Under the pieces are notes generated by a model. The model worked only from the letters and a program-made list of their open reading frames with translations. It ran no database searches and was not told where the DNA came from. The position numbers and the translations under genes are program-made. 64,000 nucleotides of DNA from Akebia trifoliata (taxonomy: Eukaryota > Streptophyta > Magnoliopsida > Ranunculales > Lardizabalaceae): positions 43,911,220-43,975,219 of the forward strand of contig CM030714.1 in assembly GCA_017979445.1 (NCBI GenBank). Reading direction: 5' to 3'. Below are positions 1-10,824 of this stretch, in pieces (within the stretch, counting starts at the first letter, position 1; each line of letters opens with the position of its first letter).

Positions 1-478
1 AATGTCCATCTAGTTCATCGTCTTGAGATTTTTTGAATTTTCCCCTTGGAAGCTTTTAAAAAGGTTGATTTTGATCAATTCATCACAACTCACAATGTAA
101 AGTTGTTGCAGCCATGTAACGATAATTTTCAAATTGTACTTCTACACTATATGACTTGATATAACTTTACTGAGGCTAAAGTTGTATGAATCAGCCTAGT
201 GAACTGTGCAAAACATGTAATCCTTTATGGTTGAATCATGCCTTCAACTAATCAGATTTACATCTTTTGACTCAATCAGTTAACTGACTTTCTTGGTCAA
301 TTGGGTCGTCCTTGGTTGGTGAGGTGACAGGCTTCTTACGAGGGCTCACCTCTTAGTTAATATAGCTTGGAATTGTTTATATCACCCAGATGATTCATAG
401 GGGTCTCTTTTCTTTCCTTTTTTTTTTCTTTCAATTTTATGATTATTTGTGGTTTTATTCATTTTAAATCCAATGCAG
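1..478 (+). other. Intron upstream of the first visible LYK exon
   Basis: No exon is recognisable. The stretch ends in a pyrimidine-rich tract and a GCAG acceptor directly before the exon at 479, so it is read as intron of the receptor kinase gene. Confidence 0.6.
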
Positions 479-2990
479 GTGCGCTTGATAGGTTATTGCG
501 TTGAGGGTTCTTTATTCCTAGTTTATGAGTTCATCGAGAATGGAAACCTAAGCCAACATTTGCGTGGCTCAGGTAGAGAACATTTGTGCTCAAATGTGGT
601 GTAAAATATTTTGTTTTGCTATGTTGTGCATTCAGTGCTATGGTTGAAATTATTTTCGTTGCTTTCAGAGAGGGAACCACTACCATGGTCTACTAGGGTG
701 CAAATTGCCCTTGATTCAGCAAGAGGTCTTGAATACATCCATGAACATACGGTTCCTGTGTATATCCATCGAGATATTAAATCTGCAAACATTTTGATAG
801 ACAAGAACTTCCATGGAAAGGTTGTAACCATTCTTTCACCAGAGTAGAAGATTATGACAAAACCATGTTCCCGATCTTTTTTTGTATTAATATATTTATC
901 TTGTAGGTTGCGGATTTTGGATTGACAAAACTGACTGAAGTTGGAAGTGGATCATTGCAAACACGTCTAGTTGGTACATTTGGATACATGCCCCCAGAGT
1001 AAGATACCTTATGTTGAATTTTTTGTTTTGGCTTGTTTATTAATGTACTAGTTTCTTATTTGTTGCTTTTGAAGTACGGGAAAAAAATAATGACACCATA
1101 AAGATAGGTTTAAATCTCATTTGAGACTGATAGAAAAGACGTTTCACATGTGCAAAATCTCGCGAGACAAACAACATGACTCGGATGATATTTTGAAAAT
1201 CTAGTCCAAGTCAACCAGGATTTTGTATATTTTAATTAAAATACATTTTTTAAAACATTTATTATCTAAATATAAGATGATTTTATGATTAAACATTTTC
1301 TAATCTACCTTATTTTTTTGGCTTGTTGTGGGTATCCCCACCCTTTGGGTGAGACTAATCCCACGGTCACACTCACCGCCTCAGAAAGTCCTATGTGCAA
1401 CTGGTTGAGTCAAGGTTCAATGGACCTGGAGGGTGGCCCCAAGGAATTCATTGCTTCATGGGGTTTCAAACACTTGACCTACCCTTCCTGAGGAGCGTTA
1501 TCAAGGCTCGGCTTGCCACTAGGCTGAGTCCATGAACGAGACGAGGCGTCAAACCAATTTTTGAAACCAGGACCATAAATATAGAGAGCTTATATTAACA
1601 CACCTACTTTTACTTATAACACACCGACCTATATGTAGAACTCTATACTGGATAGACAAAATCCCAAGAACTGATCCAATTTTTGTTTTGGGGATAGTGT
1701 ATCCTTTACACTTAAAAAAGGGACATTTTTCAAGGGTAATGAATTATGAGAAAAAATTATTCTCCGCTTATCATGTAACAAGTATATCTAGGACTGTCAA
1801 CGGATGCTTATTGGTTCGGAAAACAGTAATATCCAAATCTGAAATTCTTATCTGATATTTGAATTCAAATTCGAATCCGATGGATGTTCTAAAATTATAT
1901 CTGAATTCGAATCCGATTATCCTATCGGATATCGGATAATATCCGATAAGAATTCGAATAATTTGTATATTAAAAAAAAAATACAATTTTTCCGTATCCA
2001 ACTGATTTTTCATTATTAAAAAAAATCTATTATATATTATACTATGTATATAATAAATATATCAAATCAAATAATATATATTATATTATTTATATAAAAA
2101 ATAAATAAAATAAAATAAAATATATTATATATTATTTCGAATAGGATATTATCGGATTTGAAATGTTAATATCCGAATTTGTATCCGATAAGGATTCGAA
2201 TATATAAAACTATCCGAATTCGAATCCGATATCCGAAATTTTTGGATAATATCCAATTTCGATTTGGATTCAAATTTTTGACTATCCATTGACACCTCTA
2301 AGTATATCCCATGCACTACATCCAAACATTTCTTATGGTGTAAGTAAACGTGGGAGTGTTTCAACAAACTCTGGATTTTACTCATTGTCGTGCTTCCTTT
2401 TAGGTATGCTCAGTTTGGTGATGTTACACCCAAGATTGATGTCTATGCTTTTGGGGTTGTCCTCTATGAACTTATTTCTGCAAAGGAAGCTGTGGTGAAA
2501 AATGGATCCGTTGCTGAATCAAGAGGACTTGTTGCTATGGTTATTTCTCTTGCCTGCACTCTACTTCATTAATAAAGATAATCTTTTGGAAAAACTGAAC
2601 CTCAAATAAGCATTATTGTACCATTTTATGTTATATACAGTTTGAAGATGTTCTTAATCAGCCTGATCCGAGTGAAGATCTCCGCAAACTAGTTGACCCT
2701 AGGCTTGGAGACAATTACCAACTCGAGTCAGTTCGTAAGGTGAAAACAGATCTCTTTGAAGACTTTCTGTAGTTTTAGTTAGTAACCTTGATTCTAACAG
2801 GCTATTTTGGCTGTTTTGGTTGTAGTTGGCCCACCTTGCCAAAGCTTGTACACAAGAGAATCCCCAACTAAGGCCAAGTATGAGGTCCATTGTGGTTGCA
2901 CTAATGACACTTTCGTCTGCAACTGATGATTGGGATGTTGGCTCCTTCTATGATAACCAAACACTAGTGAAGCTAATGTCAGGAAGGTAG
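479..2990 (+). CDS. CERK1-like: LysM receptor-like kinase (CERK1/LYK type), 3' part
   Basis: This is the C-terminal kinase half of a LysM receptor-like kinase, a plasma-membrane receptor for chitin-type oligosaccharides. Exons read from GT-AG sites and phase are 479-572, 669-820, 907-998, 2404-2539, 2641-2739 and 2826-2990, giving 245 codons and a TAG stop. Visible kinase marks are VRLIGYC and LVYEF (hinge region), [12 protein letters not shown] (catalytic loop), DFGLTKL (DFG), GTFGYMPPE (end of the activation loop), [16 protein letters not shown] and LRPSMR. The tail ends LMSGR, as in CERK1-like kinases. The ectodomain, membrane segment and first kinase exons lie upstream of the window. The intron at 999-2403 is unusually long because it holds a SINE-like repeat and a hAT MITE. 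The reading frame is open across all six exons, so the gene looks intact here. Another LYK paralogue is possible; the kinase assignment is firm. Confidence 0.9.
1304..1500 (-). mobile_element. SINE-like repeat in the LYK intron
   Basis: Read on the minus strand, a tRNA B-box-like stretch (GTGTTTGAAACCCC) lies near 1470. The repeat runs down through GGGGTGGGGATACCCAC to a short A-rich tail at about 1304-1320. The ending with GGGATACCC resembles the SINE at 29020-29286. The A box is not clear and no target duplication was found, so the limits are approximate. Confidence 0.45.
1789..2300. mobile_element. hAT-type MITE with perfect 8-bp target duplication
   Basis: The element is 512 bp long. The left end TAGGACTGTCAACGGAT matches the inverted right end TAGAGGTGTCAATGGAT. 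It is flanked by the same 8 bases, AGTATATC, at 1781-1788 and 2301-2308. An 8-bp duplication and a TAGGGGTGTCAA-like terminus are hallmarks of hAT elements. The interior is AT-rich with repeated short motifs based on TCGGATA and TCCGAAT and has no coding capacity. It sits inside an LYK intron. Confidence 0.88.
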
Positions 2991-4186
2991 CAAGTGTCCC
3001 GTACAAATTCTCTTATGTCTTCACAAGTGCTTCCATGTGAAAGAAACCTGAAACTAACCTGTTTCTGGTAAACCCGTCTTTTATATATGTCTGAAATCAT
3101 GCATGGAAGAAGGATCTATAGGTTTATCTCTATGAAATATCACTTGGCAAGGTCACGTTTGGAAGAAAGAAAGCGGGGAAAAAGAAAGAAAAATATTGTA
3201 TGCTAGTGCTAGATCATCTTGATTTTGTCAAGCAAATTCAAATAAGCTGTAGTGTTATTAATTGAAAGATTTTATTGTGCCGTATTTCATGGTAAAGACT
3301 TCGTCGTAGAACTGAAATTTGTATTCTCGAGTGTCAATGTTGTGTTTCTGACTTGCTGTGTACCATAACAGAACAAGTGGCAAGTTTTATATTGTTGCGA
3401 GTAATTTAAATAGACATGGACATTGCCAGAATTCTTTCATTTTTGTTGTTGCTTATTTATTTATTAATTCATAACTTGAAGTTGATGGCATGGATAAAAA
3501 TAAATCCAAGTGTCCATAAATCAGAGCTGGGCATCATCAGCATTGCCTTAACCGTATGGTATCTGCAAAAATAACCCTGTTCTGCAATTTAATTTTTAAG
3601 TATCAGAATTTGGAACAAGGCCAAGACAATTTAACTATTCGCAGAGTAAAAATAGCTGAAGACAAAAATGAATTTATCCTGAAAGTGAAGGAACTTTCTT
3701 CATCCAACACAAGGGAAATTATAAGCATAATCTGATGAAATAAGAATCTATAAACGAGAAAAAATAATAAGAAAAGCGTTAACGAATCCTTCTTTTTCTT
3801 TTTTTCTATCCTACTTCTTACAGCATTTGTTGCAGGATTATACCTTTTATAACATTTCCTGCAGTGATTATCCTGACCACCAAATTAAGAAGTAAGAAAA
3901 ATGAGCATCTTGAGTCAACATGGCTTCCTCGGCTCATTAGAGAGCTTCTATTGCCACACCAACTTTTGCTAACGCCATGCCAAGATGTGTGCTAATCCTT
4001 TGGTGATTACATATGAATTGGGGTGGCGTTAGCAAAAATTGGCATGGCAATAGAATCTCGACTCTCTCTTTTTTATATATTTTAATTTAGGACGAATTAT
4101 AGCAAAAACGAACAGATGATAATAACTGTTTACCGCATAGTGAATTTAACCTACAGAGTTGTCAGTCTAACTACTGTCATCAATAG
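2991..4186. other. Intergenic spacer between the LYK and PPR genes
   Basis: This holds the LYK 3' UTR and, from the right, the 3' UTR of the convergent PPR gene. Apart from the MITE at 3940-4060 I see no gene or structured element. Confidence 0.6.
3940..4060. mobile_element. Short MITE, TTCTATTGCCA family
   Basis: The ends form inverted repeats: GAGAGCTTCTATTGCCAC on the left against GAGATTCTATTGCCATGCC inverted on the right, with the pairing extending through TTTTGCTAACGCCA. Related termini occur at 31258, 48829 and, as one arm only, 55568 and perhaps 1583. No clear target duplication was seen. Confidence 0.65.
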
Positions 4187-6640
4187 TCACCAGTAATCCC
4201 CACACGAGCAGACACCATCTCTGAAGTGATGAAAACGACGAGCATCCCTGACAATCATATCTCTCTTGGCGACCTTGGATACCATCTTGGTATAAACATG
4301 GCAATCCCTGCAAACTCGGAGGTTCTTTGTGATCCGAATGGGAGGGGCCTCACTTCCTTTGATTGTGTTATTTCTTGTCATCAACAACCCAAAAGCAATA
4401 GCCAATCTCTCACTGTGATACTTGCACCTCGCAATTATTCCTTCTATGTCATCTTCTTCTACTACTGTGTTGGTTTTTCTGGCATACTTGATGGCATTCC
4501 TCACCCTTGCGTCTAGATCATCTAATTCCTTATACACCATCTCCCATTTGTAATGTGATCTGTCCTCTGCTATAAAGCTATACACCTCATTTCCAATCTC
4601 GATGAAGCTCTGTCCAGCAATTTTTCTCAATCCTTTCTTTCTCAATTCAACTCTCATCCTAAGTACATCATCCCATCTCCCTGCATCCTCATACATGTTC
4701 GCCAATAGAACACGATGCCCCACAGCATTTGGGTCCAAATTTAAAATTTGCTTCTCAACCACCTTTCCAAGTTCACAATTCCCATGAAGACGACACGCAG
4801 CAAGCAAGGATCCCCACACAGCTACGTCAGGTGCGACAGGCATACTGTGAATGAGGTCATGGGCCTCATTGAGCCAGCCAGCTCGGCCTAGGAGATCAAC
4901 CATGCAAGCATAGTGTTTTTCAGTGGGGGAAACACCATCTCTATCCATCCTTTCGAAACAAGACTTACCCTCTTCTACCAGACCTGCATGACTACATGCC
5001 GATAAGATTGAAACATAAGTTACTCTATTTGGTTCGAACCCCTGGGCCCGCATTTCTGAAAAGAGATGAAGAGCATGTCGTCCCTCCCCATGTAGGCCCT
5101 CTGCTCCAATCATAGCGGTCCATGCGACTACAGTTTTGCTCAAGTCATCCATCATAATGAACACATGTCGTGAGAGCTCTATGTCTCCACATTTTGCGTA
5201 CATGTCTATGAGCGCAGAAGAGATTCGAGGATCGTGGTCTAGTCCCATTGCTACAACGTACTTGTGAATTATCCTTCCTGGCCTAGAGGCTCCAAGGCTC
5301 GAACATGCCGAGATGACACTCACCATGGTAATGGCATTTGGTTTTACTTGAATATCCCCATTGTTCTCTTCCTCGAGCATTCTACGGAATAGGCGAAGGG
5401 CATCCTCAGAATGAGAATTCTGTTCATACCCGGCGATCATGGCACTCCAACATACCACATTCTTCCTCTTAATTCTATTAAAGATCACCATTGCCTGCTC
5501 CAAGTTCCCACACCTCGTATGCATGTCAATCAACGCAGTCAAAACCATGATATCATCGGAAGACAAGAGTGAAGAATGGTGAGAAGCAATGTAGTTATAG
5601 ACCCATCGAGATGTCTCGACACAACCTAACTCTGCACAAGATTTCAAGAGCACAATCACAGTTACTCGATTTGGTACTATTGATACGGGCCTCACGGATA
5701 TCATCTGCTCAAATGTAGACAATGCTTGCTTTGGTTCACCACTGAGTGCAAACCCAGAAATTAATGTATTCCAAGACACCACGTCTCTTTGGTCAATCGA
5801 TATCCCATCAAACACCTTTAACGCATTTTCCACAGATTTACACACAGAATACAAATGCACTAAGGAATTACTCAATCGGGTATTTGATTCGAACCCATAC
5901 TTAACCACAAGTGCATGAACTGCTTGCCCACGGATCAAGCAATCCGGATCATCGGCAGCAACACAAGCCGAGACAAGTGCAGCAAGGCAAACAACGTCGC
6001 CTTTACTACACTCAGTGTCATCCGAATGTTTCATTCGAACAAAGGATTCAAAAGCTTCATTGACACAACCATTGGATGAGAAAGCAGACACAAGGGAAGT
6101 CCACGAAACGACATCAACTGCTCTTTGTGGCATTTCAGCAAATAATTGGCTTGCATTTGAAGCACTACAACACTTGCCATAAGCATCGATAAGAGTGGCA
6201 GCAACGAATTTATCGGAAACAAGGCCACGCCGAGCAACATGGGCATGTACTTGTTGTGTGGCGTGTAGGTGTCCCAGAGTGGCACAAGCTTTGAATAAGG
6301 CAGGGAAGGTGAAGTTGTTTGGGGGGATGGCTTGGGCTTGCATCTGTTTGTAGAGGGAGAGGGCAATTTGGGGGTTTTGAGGGGCATTTTGGGCAATGAT
6401 GGTGTTCCAATGGAATAGTTCTTGGTTTTCTTTTGGTGAAATAAAACATGTTTGGATGCCTCTTATTAGTGTTGGGAAAGTCCATTTTTGTGTTTTTAGG
6501 TTCATGACATTTTCTGCTGTTTTGGTTTTGGTTTCGGTTGATTTGATATTTGTATTTGGGCTTTCTAGATTTTTCATGGGCCTACCACTATTGATGGGCA
6601 CTGGACCCAAATCTGATCTGACAACTTGGGTCCAATTCAA
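4187..6640 (-). CDS. DYW-class pentatricopeptide repeat (PPR) protein
   Basis: This is a single-exon gene of 817 codons, typical of plant PLS-type PPR proteins that bind organelle transcripts and direct C-to-U RNA editing. Repeats run from about residue 75 (WNTIIAQNAP) to about 630, with recurring VVSWNTLISGFALSG, LIDMYAKCG and SILSACSHAGLVEEG units. E/E+ motifs follow (LLAACRLHGN, VLLANMYEDAGRW, KIAGQSFIE). The C-terminal DYW deaminase-like domain has the HSE motif at 742-744, CRDCH at 777-781, CSC at 811-813 and the terminal CGDYW, so the zinc-binding and active-site residues appear complete. The first 45 residues are not clearly PPR; Met46 (about 6505) is a possible alternative start, and a mitochondrial or plastid presequence is plausible but not obvious. 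A cluster of foldback elements begins less than 100 bp upstream of the start codon, in the promoter area. The editing target is unknown. Confidence 0.93.
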   Translation of the reverse strand: MNWTQVVRSDLGPVPINSGRPMKNLESPNTNIKSTETKTKTAENVMNLKTQKWTFPTLIRGIQTCFISPKENQELFHWNTIIAQNAPQNPQIALSLYKQMQAQAIPPNNFTFPALFKACATLGHLHATQQVHAHVARRGLVSDKFVAATLIDAYGKCCSASNASQLFAEMPQRAVDVVSWTSLVSAFSSNGCVNEAFESFVRMKHSDDTECSKGDVVCLAALVSACVAADDPDCLIRGQAVHALVVKYGFESNTRLSNSLVHLYSVCKSVENALKVFDGISIDQRDVVSWNTLISGFALSGEPKQALSTFEQMISVRPVSIVPNRVTVIVLLKSCAELGCVETSRWVYNYIASHHSSLLSSDDIMVLTALIDMHTRCGNLEQAMVIFNRIKRKNVVCWSAMIAGYEQNSHSEDALRLFRRMLEEENNGDIQVKPNAITMVSVISACSSLGASRPGRIIHKYVVAMGLDHDPRISSALIDMYAKCGDIELSRHVFIMMDDLSKTVVAWTAMIGAEGLHGEGRHALHLFSEMRAQGFEPNRVTYVSILSACSHAGLVEEGKSCFERMDRDGVSPTEKHYACMVDLLGRAGWLNEAHDLIHSMPVAPDVAVWGSLLAACRLHGNCELGKVVEKQILNLDPNAVGHRVLLANMYEDAGRWDDVLRMRVELRKKGLRKIAGQSFIEIGNEVYSFIAEDRSHYKWEMVYKELDDLDARVRNAIKYARKTNTVVEEDDIEGIIARCKYHSERLAIAFGLLMTRNNTIKGSEAPPIRITKNLRVCRDCHVYTKMVSKVAKRDMIVRDARRFHHFRDGVCSCGDYW

Positions 6641-6723
6641 CGATTTGGTCCTAAGGACCGAACTGATACTGTATTTAAAATCAATATAAATTATGCATCA
6701 TTTATATTTTATATCTGTTATAT

Positions 6724-6771
6724 GGGTCCCGTTCAGCACCCTAAGCTTTATATATCTGCTAAACGGGACCC
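6724..6771. mobile_element. 48-bp terminal-repeat-only derivative of the foldback family
   Basis: The sequence starts GGGTCCCGTTCAGCA and ends TGCTAAACGGGACCC, forming a small palindrome inside a TATATA stretch. The outer bases match the termini of the full-length element at 7192 (GGGTCCCATTCGG). It looks like a copy that lost its whole hairpin core. It lies 84 bp upstream of the PPR start codon. Confidence 0.65.
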
Positions 6772-6789
6772 ATATATATATATAAAACA

Positions 6790-7171
6790 GGGGAAAGTTT
6801 TACCACCCTAAGTTTTACCACACACTTTAACAAACGTTTTTTGTTCTACATGGGTTAGAAGTTTTGGAATGAGCTGATTTTTGGTGAGGATGATCTCCTC
6901 ACCATAGAGATCATCCTCACCAAAAATCAGCTCATTCCAAAACTTCTAACCCCATCAAAAATGGTTTACAAAAAATGGACGGTCCATGATTTTTCAATGT
7001 GTAAACATGGGGCTAAACATTTCAGAATGGGCTGATTTTTGGGGAGGATGATCTTCTAATCATAGAGATCATCCTCACCAAAAATCAGCCCATTCCAAAA
7101 CTTCTAACCCATGTAAGACAAAAAACGTTTGTTAAAGTGTGTGGTAAAACTTAGGGTGCTGAACATTTCCC
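6790..7171. mobile_element. Foldback element, copy A (two hairpins)
   Basis: The outer inverted repeat has left arm AGTTTTACCACACACTTTAA and a right arm that inverts it, near 7125-7155. Inside are two hairpins. The first is a perfect 44-bp inverted repeat (6854-6897 against 6907-6950) around a 9-nt loop. The second, imperfect, spans about 7015-7108. Between them is a short spacer with GGACGGTCCATG. The element is flanked by TA-rich tracts on both sides. There is no coding capacity. Confidence 0.85.
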
Positions 7172-7191
7172 TATATATATATATATATATA

Positions 7192-7541
7192 GGGTCCCAT
7201 TCGGTACCCAACCATTTACCCAACAATTTGCCCAACATGTTTTGTCCTACATGGGTTAAAAATTTTGGAATAGGCTGATTTTTGGTGAAGATGATCTCTA
7301 TGGTGAGGAGATCATCCTCACAAAAAATCAGCCCATTCCAAAACTTCTGACCCCATCACAACTGATTTATAAAAAATGGACAGTCCATGATTTTTCAACT
7401 TGTAAACATGGGGTTAGAAGTTTTGGAATGAGCTGATTTTTGGTGAGGATGATCTTTACAGCCCATTCCAAAACTTCTAACCAGTGTAGGACAAAATATG
7501 TTGGGCAAATTGTTGGGTAAATGGTTGGTTAAACATTTCCC
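7192..7541. mobile_element. Foldback element, copy B
   Basis: Outer arms are ACCATTTACCCAACAATTTG on the left and its inverse on the right (about 7505-7525), unrelated to the arms of copy A. The inner hairpin core (GAAGTTTTGGAATGAGCTGA and its inverse) is shared with copy A. The second hairpin has lost most of one arm. The element sits directly after a run of TA repeats. Confidence 0.83.
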
Positions 7542-7559
7542 ATATATATACATATATAA

Positions 7560-7892
7560 GGGTGGCATTCGGAGGCCCTAAAGAAAGTCAAACATTTTTT
7601 AAAACATGATTTAGAAGTTTTGGAATGAGCTGATTTTTTGTGAGGATGATCTCAATAATGAAAAGATCATCCTCATAAAAAATCAGCTCATTCCAAAACT
7701 TGTAACCCTAATTTACAAGTTGAAGAATTGTGGGCCATTCAATTTTTGTAAACCACTTTTGGTAGGGTTAGAAGTTTCAGAATAGGCTGATTTTTTGTGA
7801 GGATGATTTCTATCAAAATCAGCCCATTCCGAAACTTCTAACCTATGTTTAGAAAAATGTTTGGCTCTCTTTAGGGCCAATGAATGCTCCCC
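7560..7892. mobile_element. Foldback element, copy C
   Basis: The termini are GGTGGCATTCGGAGGCCCTA and its approximate inverse, ending TGAATGCTCCCC. The sub-terminal arm is AAAGAAAGTCAAACATTT. The shared hairpin core lies at about 7610-7705, with a second, partly deleted copy at about 7765-7845. It is flanked by TATATA on both sides. Confidence 0.82.
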
Positions 7893-8388
7893 TATATAAA
7901 TATATATATATATATATGAGGGGGAGTGTTCAGATGCCTCAAAGAGAGTCAAACATTGTGCCAAACATTTTTCAAAATATGAGTTAGAAGATTCGGAATA
8001 TGCTGATTTTTTGTGAGGATGATCTCTATACTTTTAACCACACTTTACAACCTAAAGAATTGGAAAAAACAAAATAGAATTACTTATAGAGCTCATAGAA
8101 ATCTGGGATCCACCAATCACATGTATTGGATGCCATTCCTAATTTACAAAAGTATCCTCGTTAGTTGCAAAACTACCCTTGCATGATTCACATGGCAAGC
8201 ATTGAGGGGTTTGTGAGCAAAAAACGATTCTGGAGAATTGTGGACCATCATTTAGTTGTAAACCACTTTTAATGGGGTCAAAAGTTTTAGAATGAGCTGA
8301 TTTTTCGTAAGAATGATCTCCTCGTCATAGAGATCATCCTCACAAAAAAGATGCCCATTCTGAGACTTCTAACCCATATTTTGAAAAA

Positions 8389-10824
8389 GAGTCGTGATAA
8401 TCTTATGTTCCCCTCTAACATACGCCCCCATTACAAAATCATATGTCATTTGCCTAGGGATACACAAGAAAAAGATTTAAGACTCTATGCATCTCGAGGC
8501 AAATGATCTACAGTTCTATAATGGTGAAAGTGCATCGATACTCTTTTTATTATAAAGTAAAAAAATGGGTATGTTGGGGGATTTTCTGAGATTAGGGGTC
8601 GTCATCTAGTTTAGGTTTAGGAACTAAATTTGACTCCGAATTGGATTTGTGCCAATCCACAGGTAAGAGAAATGGGCAAGGGGTCGAGTTACGGGTCTCG
8701 GAATGTGTTAGACACCGGACCTATCCGATCAAGGTGATCGGTCTCTACTACAATCCAAAATGTCCTAAGGTCGATAGGGGAAGGCTAATGTCAAGCTAAT
8801 GTCCTAGGGTTAAAGGTCCAACCATCATCATTTATATTGAGTCGACAAATCGAATCCTATAACTATAATTTTTCAAATTAAAATTTTCTTTAGAAATTAT
8901 TTTAGGGAAAAAGCCGTGATTTCCGATTATTTTCTCAAGAGTCACGTGGCACGTATCGATAAATTGATTAACAAATTAATTTCAATGCACATGAAATAGA
9001 TGGGTCGTCTCAATGACAATTTTTATGAAAATGAACTCCAATATTTATGTGCCACATGCACAAAATCAGATAGTCAACTCGCACGTCATATTTATGAAAT
9101 TGAAATTCACTAATATGTGCCACGTACAAAAAATCATAGAGTCAACTTATGTTTCATTTTTAATAAAAATCAATTTCAAGTGTCATGTGCGCATAAATCA
9201 CCAAGTCAACTTACATGTATTTTTATAAAGAGAAGATTGATTTTAAAACCTCCATGTGCACCAAAATCAGTGAGTTAACTTGATTTTCTAAATAGCTAAA
9301 AAGGGAAAAAAGAAAAATCTTATTTAACGCTCTTCTAAAACAACGAATTAAGTCAAAGAGCTACCTTTTTAGTAATAATGACCACAAAAAACATGATAAT
9401 GTACTCACTTTTTGGAGAAGTGGTTACTATGGATTTCTTTAGAGTTTGCTTTGAAAACAATTCAACATGGTCTCTTAAAAGAGGTCACGAGATGGAGTGG
9501 GATCGTGGGAGAATAGATCTCTTATGACCGTTGCTATATAAAATAGAGAAAAGTGATGGTAATTTAAGAGAGAGAGAGAGATAATTCTTTGAAAATATGT
9601 GGGAAAGGAGATGGATTAATGGACTAGCTAAATGATTGAAACAAAAGAGATTTAAACCAAAAATTGTATTCTCCTAATTTTTCTTCTCCTCTCTAACCTT
9701 CTCTACTCCTTTATTTATAATAGGAGAGTGCCAACAACCTCATCCTAAAATTTTAACAATTTCACATTAATTTCAATAATTTTAACTTGCCAAAGTCAAT
9801 AATTCTAATTCATTTGTCAACAATTTTATATTGTCAAAGTCAACAATTTTACTTTGTCAAAGTCAATAATTATAACACCAACAGTCATTTTTGAAAACTT
9901 CCATGAGTTACCATGACGTAATATCCCTTTTTACCATATTGGTATAAATTTTCAATATAATTTCTAACAAAGTTTGGATCATTAATATAAATTATTTTAA
10001 TTCATTAAATTTAATTTTCAATTTAATTGGTTAGATTTAAAAGTTGTATTGATTGGTAAAAATTAAGGATCGATGGTTTAATTTGATGGTCAATTTGATT
10101 TTCAAGATTGATTTTCAATTTCAATTGGTTAATTATTTCAAAATTGGTAGATTTCGATTTTCCTAAGCGTAGGATCTCCATTTTTTTTTTATGTGCGTGA
10201 ATATTATCGAAAATTTTATTTTTAGTCATGTTCTCCCAAGAATCAATGTTTCTAAATGTCGAACGTCAAATAACATTTTTGTCATTTTTATAATTCTTCG
10301 GAAATATCTCAATTTTGATTGATTTAGGTTTTGTTAGACTTGAAATCATATTCTAAGAGCGATGAAAGTATTTTTGAGACATTTCCAAAGGGGGGGAGTA
10401 GGACTTACGAGGGGTATTTTTGTCATTTTATCAATTTTTGTAAATTTCGATGTGTGACTTCTTTGTGTCTTAATGTAATTATTTCTAAATCTCAAGGTTA
10501 TATTTTTCTAGCATTGCGAGGTCTCTAGGTCATCAACATGTGTGGCAAACATAAGTGTATATACTTACTAAGTAAAATATAAAGTATGTCAATCTTATAC
10601 ATGCGTAATTTCTATATCGAGTATGCCAAAATAATATGAAATCACGAGGATTGAAAAAAATTGAAAAAATGTCTCTCACAAACTTTCAACTTTTTGTATA
10701 TTCAATGCTCATCATTAGGAATCCATAGCAACCAGGTGACAGATTGTTAAATCTAGTAAATTTAAAAATGGGGTATCTACAAATGAAAGTGTATGTTAGA
10801 GGAAGCATCAGAAAATCATTATTC
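8389..10824. mobile_element. Mutator-like MITE with 9-bp target duplication, interrupted
   Basis: The 9-base TTTGAAAAA flanks it on both sides (8380-8388 and 10825-10833). The ends GAGTCGTGATAATCTTATG and, inverted, GAATAATGATTTTCTGATG form the terminal repeat. A 9-bp duplication is the mark of Mutator-type transposition. A second copy lies at 24311-24467. The real element is about 185 bp; the rest is the insertion at 8533-10783. Confidence 0.8.
8533..10783. mobile_element. 2.25-kb insertion of uncertain class
   Basis: The sequence interrupts the MITE at 8389-10824. The 8-mer TGAAAGTG occurs at 8525-8532 and again at 10784-10791, which fits a target duplication of up to 8 bp. A stretch starting TGTTGGGGGATTTTC (8573) and an end near GGGGTATCTACA (10782) recall an LTR, with a promoter-like region rich in G at 8590-8760, but a TG...CA pair does not coincide with the duplication. 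The outer bases (CGATACTC and, inverted, AGATACCCC) look like weak inverted repeats. No open frame of note was found. Either a non-autonomous hAT-like element or a large solo LTR is possible. Confidence 0.5.

Noticed and set aside
6031..6485. Frames of 91 and 121 codons overlapping the PPR gene
   Set aside because: Other-frame shadows of the PPR coding sequence.
8533..10783. Calling the insertion a solo LTR outright
   Set aside because: The TG start (8573) and CA end (about 10782) do not coincide with the flanking TGAAAGTG repeats, so the class is left open.
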